Below, piece after piece: positions 1-6,770 of a stretch of 20,950 nt of DNA (the first letter of the stretch is position 1; each line of letters starts with the position of its first letter). The DNA lies in IMG/VR virus record IMGVR_UViG_3300044846_000556, positions 1 through 20,950 of that record. One strand, 5' to 3'. A model generated the notes under the pieces. The model saw nothing but the letters and a program-made list of their open reading frames with translations, did no database searches and was not told the DNA's origin. The stretch is from a virus. The translations under genes were made by a program, and so were the position numbers.

Positions 1-129
1 CTGGCTGGTGGAGATCAAGCCCTGAAGGATGGACGCCGCGAGTACCTACTACAACGCTTTCAGGAATTGGAACAAGATTTTCCGGGATCGCGATCAATGA
101 TCATCGAACGAATTAGAGCGCTGAAATGA
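1..129 (+). CDS. C-terminal end of an unidentified upstream gene (partial)
   Basis: An open frame enters from the left edge in frame 1 and gives 42 residues before a TGA at 127-129. The piece is charged and helical-looking, with a Gln/Glu-rich stretch and a basic end (IIERIRALK). Its stop overlaps the start of the next gene as ATGA, so it is very probably the end of a real gene in the same operon. Too little is present to assign a family. The neighbouring recombination/nuclease genes suggest a DNA-metabolism role, but that is inference from position only. Confidence 0.6.
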   Translation: MAGGDQALKDGRREYLLQRFQELEQDFPGSRSMIIERIRALK

Positions 130-392
130 GACACGCAGCCAGGGTTGACAAAAATCAACAAGAGATCGTTGCAGCACTACGGGCGGCTGGCGCTTACGTC
201 TGGATCATTGGCCTACCTGTTGACCTTTTGGTCGGCTACAAGGGCCACACGTTTCTGGTTGAGGTCAAAGATGGCCCTAGAAAGCGTTTAACGGCCCTAC
301 AAGACGATTTTTTTAAGAATTGGTCTGGTAGTACATTGGCGAGAATTGACGGCTCTGGGGCCGCTTTACGCATGATTGGAGTTTTGAAATGA
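126..392 (+). CDS. Small VRR-NUC-like PD-(D/E)xK nuclease
   Basis: The 88-residue product has the compact layout of stand-alone phage VRR-NUC nucleases (restriction-endonuclease fold, Holliday-junction-resolvase-like): an N-terminal helix with Glu13 (NQQEIVAALRAAGA), then a beta strand ending in Asp33 (PVDLLVGY), then the catalytic E-x-K at Glu46-Val-Lys48 (FLVEVKDG), followed by a helix with the LTALQDDFF element typical of the family. Phage copies are usually about 80-110 residues, so this one is full length. The start overlaps the preceding stop (ATGA) and its own stop overlaps the next start, so it is translationally coupled. A role in structure-specific DNA cleavage during recombination or replication is inferred from family and neighbours. 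The substrate cannot be read from the sequence. Confidence 0.72.
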   Translation: MRHAARVDKNQQEIVAALRAAGAYVWIIGLPVDLLVGYKGHTFLVEVKDGPRKRLTALQDDFFKNWSGSTLARIDGSGAALRMIGVLK

Positions 393-1216
393 GTGAGCCA
401 TTTAAAATTACGGAGCCGACCTGCATTTCCTTCAGCGGCGGCAGGACAAGCGCCTATATGCTGTGGCGAGTGCTTGAGGCTCACCAGATGAGCCTGCCAC
501 CAGAAGCGGTGGTGTGTTTTGCCAACACAGGCAAAGAAGACGAGGCGACTTTGGAGTTTGTGCGGGACTGTTCTATGAATTGGAATGTGCCGATCACTTG
601 GCTGGAATACGCCGAAGTGGATTTCACCATCGTTACGTTTGAGACAGCCAGCCGCAACGGTGAACCATTCGAAGCACTGATTCGAAAGCGCAACTACTTG
701 CCTAACCCGGTGACTCGGTTTTGCACTAGCGAACTGAAGATTCGACCAATTGGGCGGTATTTGCTGTCTTTGGGCATGGCTGACACCAAAATAGAAGCCG
801 AAAACATGAGCATGATTGGCATGAGGGCTGATGAACAGCGCCGAGCGGCAAAGATTGAAGACAAATCACGCATTCCATTGGTGACGGCAGGCATCACAAA
901 AGAGGATGTTGGCGCTTTTTGGCGCAGCCAGCCATTTGACTTGGGCCTGCCAAACAACAACGGCGTGACCATGCACGGCAACTGTGATCTTTGCTTCCTG
1001 AAGGGGGGGGCACAAGTGTTGTCATTGATTGCCGAAAAGCCAGAACGCGCTGTTTGGTGGGCAAAAATGGAGGCATTGGCATTGGCAAGCAAGCCAAGCG
1101 GCGCAGTTTTCCGTTCCGACCGTCCCAGTTACGCATCAATGTTGCAATTTAGCCAAGACCAAACCAACCTTTTTGACCCAAAAGACGAAGCGATAGCCTG
1201 CTTCTGTGGAGATTAA
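389..1216 (+). CDS. PAPS reductase-family / PP-loop ATP pyrophosphatase-like protein
   Basis: The 275-residue product opens with a PP-loop, SFSGGRTS (residues 14-21), the ATP-binding signature of the PAPS reductase/adenylyl-transferring superfamily. It is followed by FANTGKE (44-50) and by the RFCTSELKIRP element (110-120) seen in phage PAPS-reductase-like proteins. Further cysteines lie at 199 and 202 (CDLC) and at 271 and 273 (CFC at the C-terminus), which with Cys112 could bind metal or an Fe-S cluster. Such genes are common in phage DNA-metabolism regions, but their reaction is generally unknown. True sulphate reduction is not demonstrated, and a sulfur- or nucleotide-transfer function (as in DndC or tRNA-thiolation relatives) is equally possible. 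The start overlaps the nuclease gene (ATGA). A run of eight G lies at 1003-1010 within the reading frame. Confidence 0.8.
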   Translation: MSEPFKITEPTCISFSGGRTSAYMLWRVLEAHQMSLPPEAVVCFANTGKEDEATLEFVRDCSMNWNVPITWLEYAEVDFTIVTFETASRNGEPFEALIRKRNYLPNPVTRFCTSELKIRPIGRYLLSLGMADTKIEAENMSMIGMRADEQRRAAKIEDKSRIPLVTAGITKEDVGAFWRSQPFDLGLPNNNGVTMHGNCDLCFLKGGAQVLSLIAEKPERAVWWAKMEALALASKPSGAVFRSDRPSYASMLQFSQDQTNLFDPKDEAIACFCGD

Positions 1217-1217
1217 A

Positions 1218-1625
1218 ATGAAAGTCACTTGCTGGGAACCCGTCCAGGCGCACAAAGAAATGATGACCGTTGTTTGGCCGATGCTGAAATCCATGCTGAT
1301 GGCAGGCCACCGGATGACGATTGAGATAAAGCAGAGCAAACGCAGTGTGGAACAGAACGCAATGTTTCACAGCATGATCGACAAAATAGCCAAACAAATG
1401 GCCGCGGCCGGTAGCACCTGGACGGCAGATGATTGGAAACGGCTATTGATTGACCAGTGGGCGCACGACACAAACCGCAAGATTGGCAAGGTCTGCCCGA
1501 GTCTGGATGGCGAGAGAATCGTCCAGCTGGGACTGCAAAGCCACAAATTCACCACAAGTGAAAGCAGCGAGTTCATAGAATTCTTGCTGGCATGGTCAGC
1601 AGACAAGGGTATTGATGTTTCCTAA
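1218..1625 (+). CDS. ninB: NinB-like recombination protein (lambda Orf family)
   Basis: The 135-residue product matches the NinB/Orf layout: a short N-terminal strand region, the diagnostic block R-S-V-E-Q-N-A-M-F-H (residues 42-51) followed by an IAKQ helix, a D-D-W-K motif (71-74), and a C-terminal helix with FIEFLLAW. Lambda Orf/NinB is about 146 residues, binds single-stranded DNA and SSB, and replaces RecFOR in phage recombination. I chose ATG 1218 because GGAG at 1208-1211 lies six bases upstream. A GTG at 1206 in the same frame has no ribosome-binding site. The gene starts one base after the preceding stop and overlaps the next gene. Confidence 0.85.
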   Translation: MKVTCWEPVQAHKEMMTVVWPMLKSMLMAGHRMTIEIKQSKRSVEQNAMFHSMIDKIAKQMAAAGSTWTADDWKRLLIDQWAHDTNRKIGKVCPSLDGERIVQLGLQSHKFTTSESSEFIEFLLAWSADKGIDVS

Positions 1626-1890
1626 ACACCAGTACGTGCGCGACAAAGCCTTGCTAAAACGGGTGGCGCAGCTTGATTGCCAGCACTGCGGAAGCGGTGA
1701 AATGGTGCAGGCAGCGCACAGCAACTGGGGAGGCGGTAAGGGAAGAGGTATCAAAGCAGATGACAACCTGGTGGCCGCGCTATGCTTGAAATGCCATTGG
1801 GAAATAGACCAAGGTGTTAAACTAACTAAACTCGAAAGGCAAGAAATGTGGCAGAGAGCGCATCAGCGAACCATGAGGGCATTGCAGTGA
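1615..1890 (+). CDS. YbcO/DUF1364-like Cys4 HNH-type nuclease-like protein
   Basis: The 91-residue product carries two CxxC pairs (Cys22/Cys25 in CQHC and Cys57/Cys60 in CLKC), the second immediately followed by His61. A central AAHSNWGGGKGRGIKADD block lies at 33-50. This arrangement (CxxC, H, GKGxGxKxxD, LCxxCH) is that of DUF1364/YbcO, small lambdoid proteins with a beta-beta-alpha-metal (HNH/Ref-like) fold that often sit beside ninB. One zinc site built from the four cysteines plus a separate catalytic metal site is expected for the fold. ATG 1615 is preferred over the in-frame TTG 1612 because AAGGG lies just upstream. The coding region overlaps the end of the NinB gene, which supports operon membership. 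Nuclease activity is inferred, not shown. Confidence 0.72.
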   Translation: MFPKHQYVRDKALLKRVAQLDCQHCGSGEMVQAAHSNWGGGKGRGIKADDNLVAALCLKCHWEIDQGVKLTKLERQEMWQRAHQRTMRALQ

Positions 1891-2060
1891 TCAGAACAAT
1901 TATTGTGAGGCTTTATGCGGTGCTTGGCGCATTGATCTTGCTATGCGGCATTGCAATGATGACCGACAGATTCGGGATGGGTTTGTTTATGCTGGGTCTG
2001 TTTGGTGTGCCTTGGCTCCTGCTGCTCTGGTGTTTTTGGCCATTTTTCAAGAAAATATGA
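1887..2060 (+). CDS. Small two-helix membrane protein
   Basis: A 57-residue product starting at GTG 1887, which overlaps the preceding TGA as GTGA and has GAGGG at 1875-1879 seven bases upstream. An in-frame upstream start at 1848 would overlap the previous gene by over 40 bases without a ribosome site. Two hydrophobic segments (about residues 5-24 and 31-54) are separated by a short loop containing Asp27 and Arg28, and the C-terminus is basic (FFKKI). It could be a holin, a superinfection-exclusion factor or another inner-membrane protein. No lysis gene is adjacent, so a holin call would be speculative. Confidence 0.6.
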   Translation: MIRTIIVRLYAVLGALILLCGIAMMTDRFGMGLFMLGLFGVPWLLLLWCFWPFFKKI

Positions 2061-2073
2061 AACTGGCTATAAT
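2045..2073 (+). promoter_or_regulatory. Candidate sigma70-type promoter (perfect -10, poor -35)
   Basis: A perfect TATAAT lies at 2068-2073. Seventeen bases upstream is TTTCAA (2045-2050), a poor -35 matching only three of six consensus bases. Predicted transcription would start near 2080, directly before the inverted-repeat region that begins at 2084. The match may be coincidental because the -10 lies within a short ORF. Confidence 0.35.
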
Positions 2074-2218
2074 TTCAACGTCAAGTGCTGCAACACAAGA
2101 CCAAATGAGGCCATTTTCTCATGCGTTACCCCACAAGGGAACTGATGTTGCAGCATTAGAACGCAGTAGAAAGTGGCTTTTTGCGTTCCAGTACCGATTG
2201 CTGATGGCGAAACAATGA
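2057..2218 (+). CDS. Short coupled ORF, unknown function
   Basis: A 53-residue ORF whose ATG overlaps the stop of the membrane-protein gene (ATGA at 2057-2060) and whose stop overlaps the next ATG (ATGA at 2215-2218). The chain of overlaps argues that it is translated, because random ORFs rarely fit both ends. The product begins MKLAIISTSSAATQDQ and ends in a basic, hydrophobic stretch (WLFAFQYRLLMAKQ). I recognise no family. The DNA also carries strong inverted repeats (2084-2188), so the alternative is that this stretch works as RNA or as a DNA recognition site and the ORF is incidental. Confidence 0.42.
   Translation: MKLAIISTSSAATQDQMRPFSHALPHKGTDVAALERSRKWLFAFQYRLLMAKQ
2084..2188 (+). 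other. Nested inverted repeats: candidate structured RNA, leader or packaging site
   Basis: TGCTGCAACA (2086-2095) is the exact reverse complement of TGTTGCAGCA (2146-2155), and the stem extends by a G-T and an A-T pair to 12 bp (2084-2095 with 2146-2157). Inside lie two further arms: ATGAG (2105-2109) with CTCAT (2118-2122), and GTT-A-CCC (2125-2131) with GGGAAC (2137-2142). Immediately 3' is another hairpin, GAACGC (2159-2164) with GCGTTC (2183-2188), with inner pairing AGAAAG/CTTTTT. As RNA this would form a three-way junction followed by a hairpin, beginning a few bases after the transcription start expected from the TATAAT at 2068. No U-tract follows, so it is not a simple terminator. 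A leader RNA, a small RNA, or a terminase recognition site upstream of terS are all possible. Confidence 0.45.
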
Positions 2219-2445
2219 ACCCTGTTACGGTTGCTATCGAGAAAAGTGATGCGCTTACTGACAAGCCAGCGCGAGAACTTGCAGGCGGTATCTCAGGAAC
2301 AGAGCAGAACGGTGATGTGACGATTAGCCCAACGATACGGGCGCTCTGGAAATGGAAGCCTGACCTTATGGGTGCAGTAGTCGGAAGATGGCTGAAGTCG
2401 GGGATATCACCCGCTTGGCTTGTCCAATGGAGAATCAATGGGTAA
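2215..2445 (+). CDS. Hypothetical protein, tryptophan-rich C-terminus
   Basis: A 76-residue product from ATG 2215, coupled to the preceding stop (ATGA) and overlapping the start of the small terminase gene by eight bases. The N-terminal half is polar and looks unstructured (Asp, Thr, Gly and Glu rich). The C-terminal half is helical, with four Trp in ALWKWKPDLMG, WLKSG and AWLVQW. A GTG at 2173 in frame would extend it by 14 residues but has no clear ribosome site and lies in the hairpin region. I recognise no family. The position directly before terS suggests a late or packaging-linked gene, by inference only. Confidence 0.55.
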   Translation: MNPVTVAIEKSDALTDKPARELAGGISGTEQNGDVTISPTIRALWKWKPDLMGAVVGRWLKSGISPAWLVQWRING

Positions 2446-2851
2446 ATCAAAATACACCGACAAAGAGCAAATCTGTACCAAAGTGCTGGAAGGCATGGAA
2501 AGCGGATTAAGCGCATTCAAATCTTGTGCCGCTGCGGGTGTAAATCAAAGCACTTTTAACTTGTGGCTCAATGAAGATGCCGAACTTGCTGCAAAATATG
2601 CGCGCGCGAGAGAAGACCTGATTGAGCGCATGGCTGAAGAAGTATTGCAACTGAGCGACCAAGAAGTCCCAGAGACCGGAGACGGAAAAAAGGACTGGCA
2701 AGCCATCCAGAAACACAAATTGCAGGTTGATACGCGCAAGTGGCTGCTGTCTAAGCTGGCCCCAAGGAAATACGGCGAAAAGCTGGAAGTTTCTGGAGAC
2801 CCGGCAAACCCGTTGGTTCAGCGCATCGAGCGCGTGGTGGTGAAGTCGTGA
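2438..2851 (+). CDS. terS: Terminase small subunit (Sf6 gp1-like)
   Basis: The 137-residue product resembles the phage Sf6 small terminase (about 140 residues). It has an N-terminal helix-turn-helix DNA-binding region (about 8-45, with SAFKSCAAAGVNQSTFNLWL), a central helical oligomerisation region (50-75), and the highly characteristic C-terminal element DTRKWLLSKLAPRKYGEK (98-115), followed by a basic tail that would contact the large subunit. It recognises the packaging site on concatemeric DNA and stimulates the large subunit. ATG 2438 has GGAG at 2429-2432 with five bases spacing and is preferred over the in-frame TTG 2420. Its stop overlaps the methyltransferase start as GTGA. Confidence 0.87.
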   Translation: MGKSKYTDKEQICTKVLEGMESGLSAFKSCAAAGVNQSTFNLWLNEDAELAAKYARAREDLIERMAEEVLQLSDQEVPETGDGKKDWQAIQKHKLQVDTRKWLLSKLAPRKYGEKLEVSGDPANPLVQRIERVVVKS

Positions 2852-3486
2852 AAGTTGAGATTGGGAACGCCACCCTTTACCTTGGCGATTGCATGGATAT
2901 ATTGCCAACGCTGGCTAAGGTGGATGCGGTGATTACTGACCCGCCTTATGGGATTGGTATTGCAAAGAACCCTGTCCGCCAGATGCACGAAAAGATGGAT
3001 TGGGACGCTGCTGTTCCTGATACATCGTTGATTGATGCCTGCATTGCTTGCGGAGATATTGCGCTGCTTTGGGGTGGAAATTACTTTGAGCTGCCGCCTT
3101 CTCAATGTTTCTTTGTATGGGACAAGATGCAGCCGCAGGAATTTTCTTTGGCTATGTGTGAGCAGGCTTGGACAAACAAAAAAGGGCCAGCCAAAATTTA
3201 TAAGCAGTCGGTGCTTTCTTACCGCAAAGAGCATCCAACACAAAAGCCCGTTGAACTCATGGCATGGTGCATTGAACAGCTTGGCAACCCGCAAACAATC
3301 CTAGACCCATTTATGGGCAGCGGCACAACCGGCGTCGCCGCCATCCAGCTGGGCCGCAGCTTTATCGGCATCGAGCGCGAGCCCAAATACTTTGACATTG
3401 CCTGCCAACGCATAGAGCAAGCCGTGGCGCAGGGCCAGCTATTTGCACCAGAGCGATCTAAGCAAGTTCAGGATGCTTTGATATGA
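2848..3486 (+). CDS. DNA methyltransferase, beta-class (N6-adenine or N4-cytosine)
   Basis: The 212-residue product has the catalytic motif IV DPPY at 31-34 (TDPPYGIG), the HPTQKP element at 129-134 (motif X region), the SAM-binding motif I DPFMGSGT at 153-160, and an acidic motif II at IGIERE (173-178). The IV-before-I order defines the beta class of exocyclic-amino DNA methyltransferases. It is compact, and the target-recognition region (about 40-128) is short. There is no restriction enzyme beside it, so it is an orphan that may protect phage DNA from host restriction or mark DNA for packaging or regulation. It starts with GTG overlapping the terS stop, and its own stop overlaps the terL ATG. 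It sits between the two terminase subunits, an unusual place. Confidence 0.87.
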   Translation: MKVEIGNATLYLGDCMDILPTLAKVDAVITDPPYGIGIAKNPVRQMHEKMDWDAAVPDTSLIDACIACGDIALLWGGNYFELPPSQCFFVWDKMQPQEFSLAMCEQAWTNKKGPAKIYKQSVLSYRKEHPTQKPVELMAWCIEQLGNPQTILDPFMGSGTTGVAAIQLGRSFIGIEREPKYFDIACQRIEQAVAQGQLFAPERSKQVQDALI

Positions 3487-4706
3487 CAACTCTCCAACTT
3501 CAAACGCCTGAATGGGCATTGCCCCTGCTGGACGCCAGCCGATATAAAGGCGCATGGGGTGGCCGTGGATCTGGCAAGTCGCATATGTTCGCGGAACTTA
3601 TGATCGAGGCGCACATCATTGATCAGAAACGGCGAAGCGTTTGCGTGCGAGAAATCCAGAAATCGCTGAACCAATCCGTCAAGCGGCTACTGGAGACCAA
3701 GATCGAGGCAATGAACGCCGGCGCTTACTTTGAAGTCCAGGATGCTGTCATCAAGTCGCGCAAGGGTGATGGTGCGATCATCTTCCAGGGTATGCAGAAT
3801 CACACTGCCGATTCCATAAAAAGTCTTGAAGGATATGACTGTGCGTGGGTCGAGGAGGCACAGAGCCTGTCACAGACCAGCCTTGATCTGCTGCGGCCAA
3901 CAATCCGCAAGCCAGAATCAGAACTGTGGTTTACCTGGAACCCGCGCCAGCAGTCGGACCCGGTAGATTTCTTGCTGCGTGGCCCGACACCGCCCAAAGA
4001 TGCAACTGTCATCAAGGTCAACTTTTCCGATAACCCTTGGTTTCCGCAAGTCCTGCGTGACGAAATGGAGTACGACAAGCGGCGCGATCCAGACAAGTAT
4101 CAGCACGTTTGGCAAGGTAGTTATCTGACCAACAGCAGCGCCAGAGTGTTCAAGAACTGGAAGATTGACGAGTTTGATGCGCCACCTGACGCTATCCACC
4201 GGCTCGGCGCTGACTGGGGCTTTGCGATTGACCCGACGGTCCTGGTGCGATGCCACATCATTGGCCGCACGCTCTATATTGATCACGAGGCCTACATGGT
4301 TGGCTGCGAGATTGTGAACACGCCAGAGCTGTTTATGCAGGTGCCAGAGGCCGAGAAATGGCCAATCGTGGCAGATTCAGCCAGGCCCGAGACAATCAGC
4401 CATATGCGGAAAAACGGCTTTCCCAAGATCATGACAGCAGTAAAAGGCGCTAAATCGGTAGAGGAAGGCGTCGAGTTTCTAAAGGGCTACGACATTGTTG
4501 TGCACCCGCGCTGCACGCACACGATTGACGAACTCAGCCTGTATTCTTACAAGCAAGACCCGCTGACGGCTAAAATCCTGCCGATACTGGAAGACAAGAA
4601 AAATCACGTTATTGATGCCCTGCGTTATGCTTGCGAGGGAATCAGACGCGCAATTGTTGTCAAGCCGCAGACTTTCGTGCCATTGCCGACTATGCACAAA
4701 TGGTAG
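3483..4706 (+). CDS. terL: Terminase large subunit (packaging ATPase/nuclease)
   Basis: The 407-residue product has a Walker A loop GGRGSGKS (26-33), a Walker B with catalytic Glu (CAWVEEA, 120-126), a coupling-type motif LWFTWNPR (148-155), and a C-terminal RNase H-like nuclease with acidic residues at Asp244 (ADWGF), Asp298 (VADSA) and Asp378 (HVIDALRY). This is the Terminase_3/PBSX-Sf6 gp2 type, which cuts concatemers and translocates DNA through the portal. The length is slightly short of Sf6 gp2 (about 470), but all motifs are present. The start is coupled to the methyltransferase stop (ATGA), and 24 bases separate it from the portal gene. Confidence 0.95.
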   Translation: MTTLQLQTPEWALPLLDASRYKGAWGGRGSGKSHMFAELMIEAHIIDQKRRSVCVREIQKSLNQSVKRLLETKIEAMNAGAYFEVQDAVIKSRKGDGAIIFQGMQNHTADSIKSLEGYDCAWVEEAQSLSQTSLDLLRPTIRKPESELWFTWNPRQQSDPVDFLLRGPTPPKDATVIKVNFSDNPWFPQVLRDEMEYDKRRDPDKYQHVWQGSYLTNSSARVFKNWKIDEFDAPPDAIHRLGADWGFAIDPTVLVRCHIIGRTLYIDHEAYMVGCEIVNTPELFMQVPEAEKWPIVADSARPETISHMRKNGFPKIMTAVKGAKSVEEGVEFLKGYDIVVHPRCTHTIDELSLYSYKQDPLTAKILPILEDKKNHVIDALRYACEGIRRAIVVKPQTFVPLPTMHKW

Positions 4707-4730
4707 AAAATCGGACAACCAAGGATAAAC

Positions 4731-6770
4731 ATGGCCAGAATTTCCGAAGATCAACGCCTTGCTAACCTGCACGCTGAAGCGTTGAGGCAGTTTAACGACA
4801 TCCAAACGGCGTTGAGGGATGAGAGGCTGCAATGCCTGCAAGACCGGCGTTTCTATTCACTTTGTGGCGCTCAGTGGGAAGGGCCGCTGTACGACCAGTA
4901 TGAAAACAAGCCGAAGTTTGAGGTCAACAAGATCATGCTGGCGGTTATCCGCATCGTCAACGAGTACCGTAACAACCGCATTACAGTTGATTATGTAAGC
5001 AAAGACGGCTCAGAGAACGACAAGCTGGCCGAAGTCTGCGATGGCCTGTACCGTGCTGATGAGCAGGCATCCGTGGCTGACGAAGCGTATGACAATGCTT
5101 TTGAGGAAGCTGTAGGCGGTGGCATTGGGGCATGGCGCCTGCGGACAGTCTATGAAGACGAGGAAGACGACGAGAACGACAGGCAGCGCATCCGTATTGA
5201 GCCAATCTACGATGCTGACAGCTCAGTATTTTTTGACCTGAACGCCAAACGCCAGGATAAGAGTGACGCCAAGTTTTGCTTTGTGGTCACATCAATGACC
5301 CGCGACAGTTACAAGGAAATCTACAACGACGACCCGACAGACTGGCCGAAAATCATCCACCAGTATGAGTTTGACTGGGCAACGCCTGATATCGTCTTTG
5401 TCGCTGAGTATTACAAGATCGAAGAAAAGTCAGAAACCATCCGCATATTCGAGGCCATCGACGGCACGGAAGAACGCTACAGCCAGACCGATTTTGCGAA
5501 TGACGAGACCCTGGAAGAAACCCTGATGGCAATCGGTAGCCGCGAGGTGCGTCAAAAGCGCGTCAAGCGGATGCGCGTTCGCAAATACATTATGTCGGGC
5601 GGCAAGGTGCTGGAAGACGCTGGTTACATTGCTGGCAAGTGCATACCCATCGTCGTTGTGTACGGCAAACGCTGGTTTGTGGATAACGTAGAGCGCTGCA
5701 TGGGTGCGGTTCGCCTGGCTAAAGATGCCCAACGACTGAAGAATATGCAGCTGTCCAAGCTGGGTGAGATTTCAGCCTTGTCAAGCATTGAAAAGCCCAT
5801 CATGACTCCCGAGCAGGTTGCCGGCCATCAAGTGATGTGGGCAGAGGATAACCTGCGGGATTACCCTTACCTGCTGGTCAACCCGATTACAGGCGCGGAC
5901 GGAGCGCAGCAAATCAGTGGGCCGGTTGCCTACACCCGATCAGCAGCAATTCCCCCGGCAATGGCCGCGCTGCTTCAGATCACTGAGCAGGATATGCAAG
6001 ACATTCTCGGCAACCCGCAAGGTGCTGACAAGATGGTTTCGGGAATGTCTGGCAAAGCGGTTGAAATGATCCAGACTCGCGTAGATATGCAGACGTTCAT
6101 CTACATGAGCAACTTTGCCAAAGGCATGAAGCGCTGCGGCGAAATCTGGTTGTCGATCGCACGGGAAATTTACACCGAAGACAAGCGCAAGATGAAGACC
6201 ATTGCAGCAACTGGTGAGGCCGGCACGGTGGAACTGATGCAGCCAATGATTGACCAAGAGACCGGCGCGATGAAGATGAGCAACGACTTGAGCGAAGCGA
6301 CATTTGACGTAGTGGCAGAAGTCGGTCCATCCAGCAGCAGCAAACGCGCGGCCACGGTCCGAGCGCTGACAGGAATGCTCCAACTTACCCAAGACCCAGA
6401 AACGCAGCAGGTCATCACGGCAATGGCAATGATGAACATGGAGGGCGAAGGTTTGAGCGACACCAATGCCTACTTCAGGAAGAAGCTGCTGCGAATGGGC
6501 GTGGTCAAACCGACAGATGACGAGGCCGAGGAACTGATGCAAGAAATGCAAGGCCAGCCGCAAGACCCGAACACGATGTATCTGCAAGCCGCGGCAGAGG
6601 AAGCCAGCGCCAAAGCAGCCAAGGCCAGGGCCGACACCGTGGAGACCATTGCCAGCGCTGAACTGAAGAACGCACAGACGATGCAAACACTTAGCAAGGT
6701 GGAGAACGACGATCAGACTCTGGCTATCAACAGCGCCAAAACCATTCAAGAGATGATGCGAAATGGCTGA
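4731..6770 (+). CDS. Portal protein (P22 gp1-like)
   Basis: The 679-residue product has the N-terminal features of P22-type portals: an acidic and basic helix, then RRFYSLCGAQWEG, KPKFEVNKIMLAVIRIVNEYRNNRITVDY, and an early acidic loop (EDEEDDEND). P22 gp1 is 725 residues. The C-terminus (about 620-675) is a long Ala/Glu/Lys helical region resembling the portal barrel. It forms the dodecameric vertex through which terminase packages DNA and to which tail proteins attach. The ribosome site AAGGA precedes ATG 4731. Its end overlaps the next start by eight bases. Long minus-strand frames across it are shadows. Confidence 0.92.
   Translation: MARISEDQRLANLHAEALRQFNDIQTALRDERLQCLQDRRFYSLCGAQWEGPLYDQYENKPKFEVNKIMLAVIRIVNEYRNNRITVDYVSKDGSENDKLAEVCDGLYRADEQASVADEAYDNAFEEAVGGGIGAWRLRTVYEDEEDDENDRQRIRIEPIYDADSSVFFDLNAKRQDKSDAKFCFVVTSMTRDSYKEIYNDDPTDWPKIIHQYEFDWATPDIVFVAEYYKIEEKSETIRIFEAIDGTEERYSQTDFANDETLEETLMAIGSREVRQKRVKRMRVRKYIMSGGKVLEDAGYIAGKCIPIVVVYGKRWFVDNVERCMGAVRLAKDAQRLKNMQLSKLGEISALSSIEKPIMTPEQVAGHQVMWAEDNLRDYPYLLVNPITGADGAQQISGPVAYTRSAAIPPAMAALLQITEQDMQDILGNPQGADKMVSGMSGKAVEMIQTRVDMQTFIYMSNFAKGMKRCGEIWLSIAREIYTEDKRKMKTIAATGEAGTVELMQPMIDQETGAMKMSNDLSEATFDVVAEVGPSSSSKRAATVRALTGMLQLTQDPETQQVITAMAMMNMEGEGLSDTNAYFRKKLLRMGVVKPTDDEAEELMQEMQGQPQDPNTMYLQAAAEEASAKAAKARADTVETIASAELKNAQTMQTLSKVENDDQTLAINSAKTIQEMMRNG

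Noticed and set aside
1206-1217. GTG start for the NinB gene
   Set aside because: There is no Shine-Dalgarno before it, whereas ATG 1218 has GGAG at good spacing.
1943-2056. Upstream extension of the 53-aa ORF to 1943
   Set aside because: It would overlap most of the membrane-protein gene in another frame. The ATG at 2057 fits the ATGA coupling seen throughout the operon.
2084-2157. Possible tRNA in the inverted-repeat region
   Set aside because: The outer stem is 12 bp rather than 7, there is no 7-base anticodon loop flanked by a 5-bp stem, and no T-arm consensus or CCA end.
2159-2188. Rho-independent terminator after the structured region
   Set aside because: The hairpin is strong, but the T-run is inside the stem and no T-tract follows it, so intrinsic termination is unlikely.
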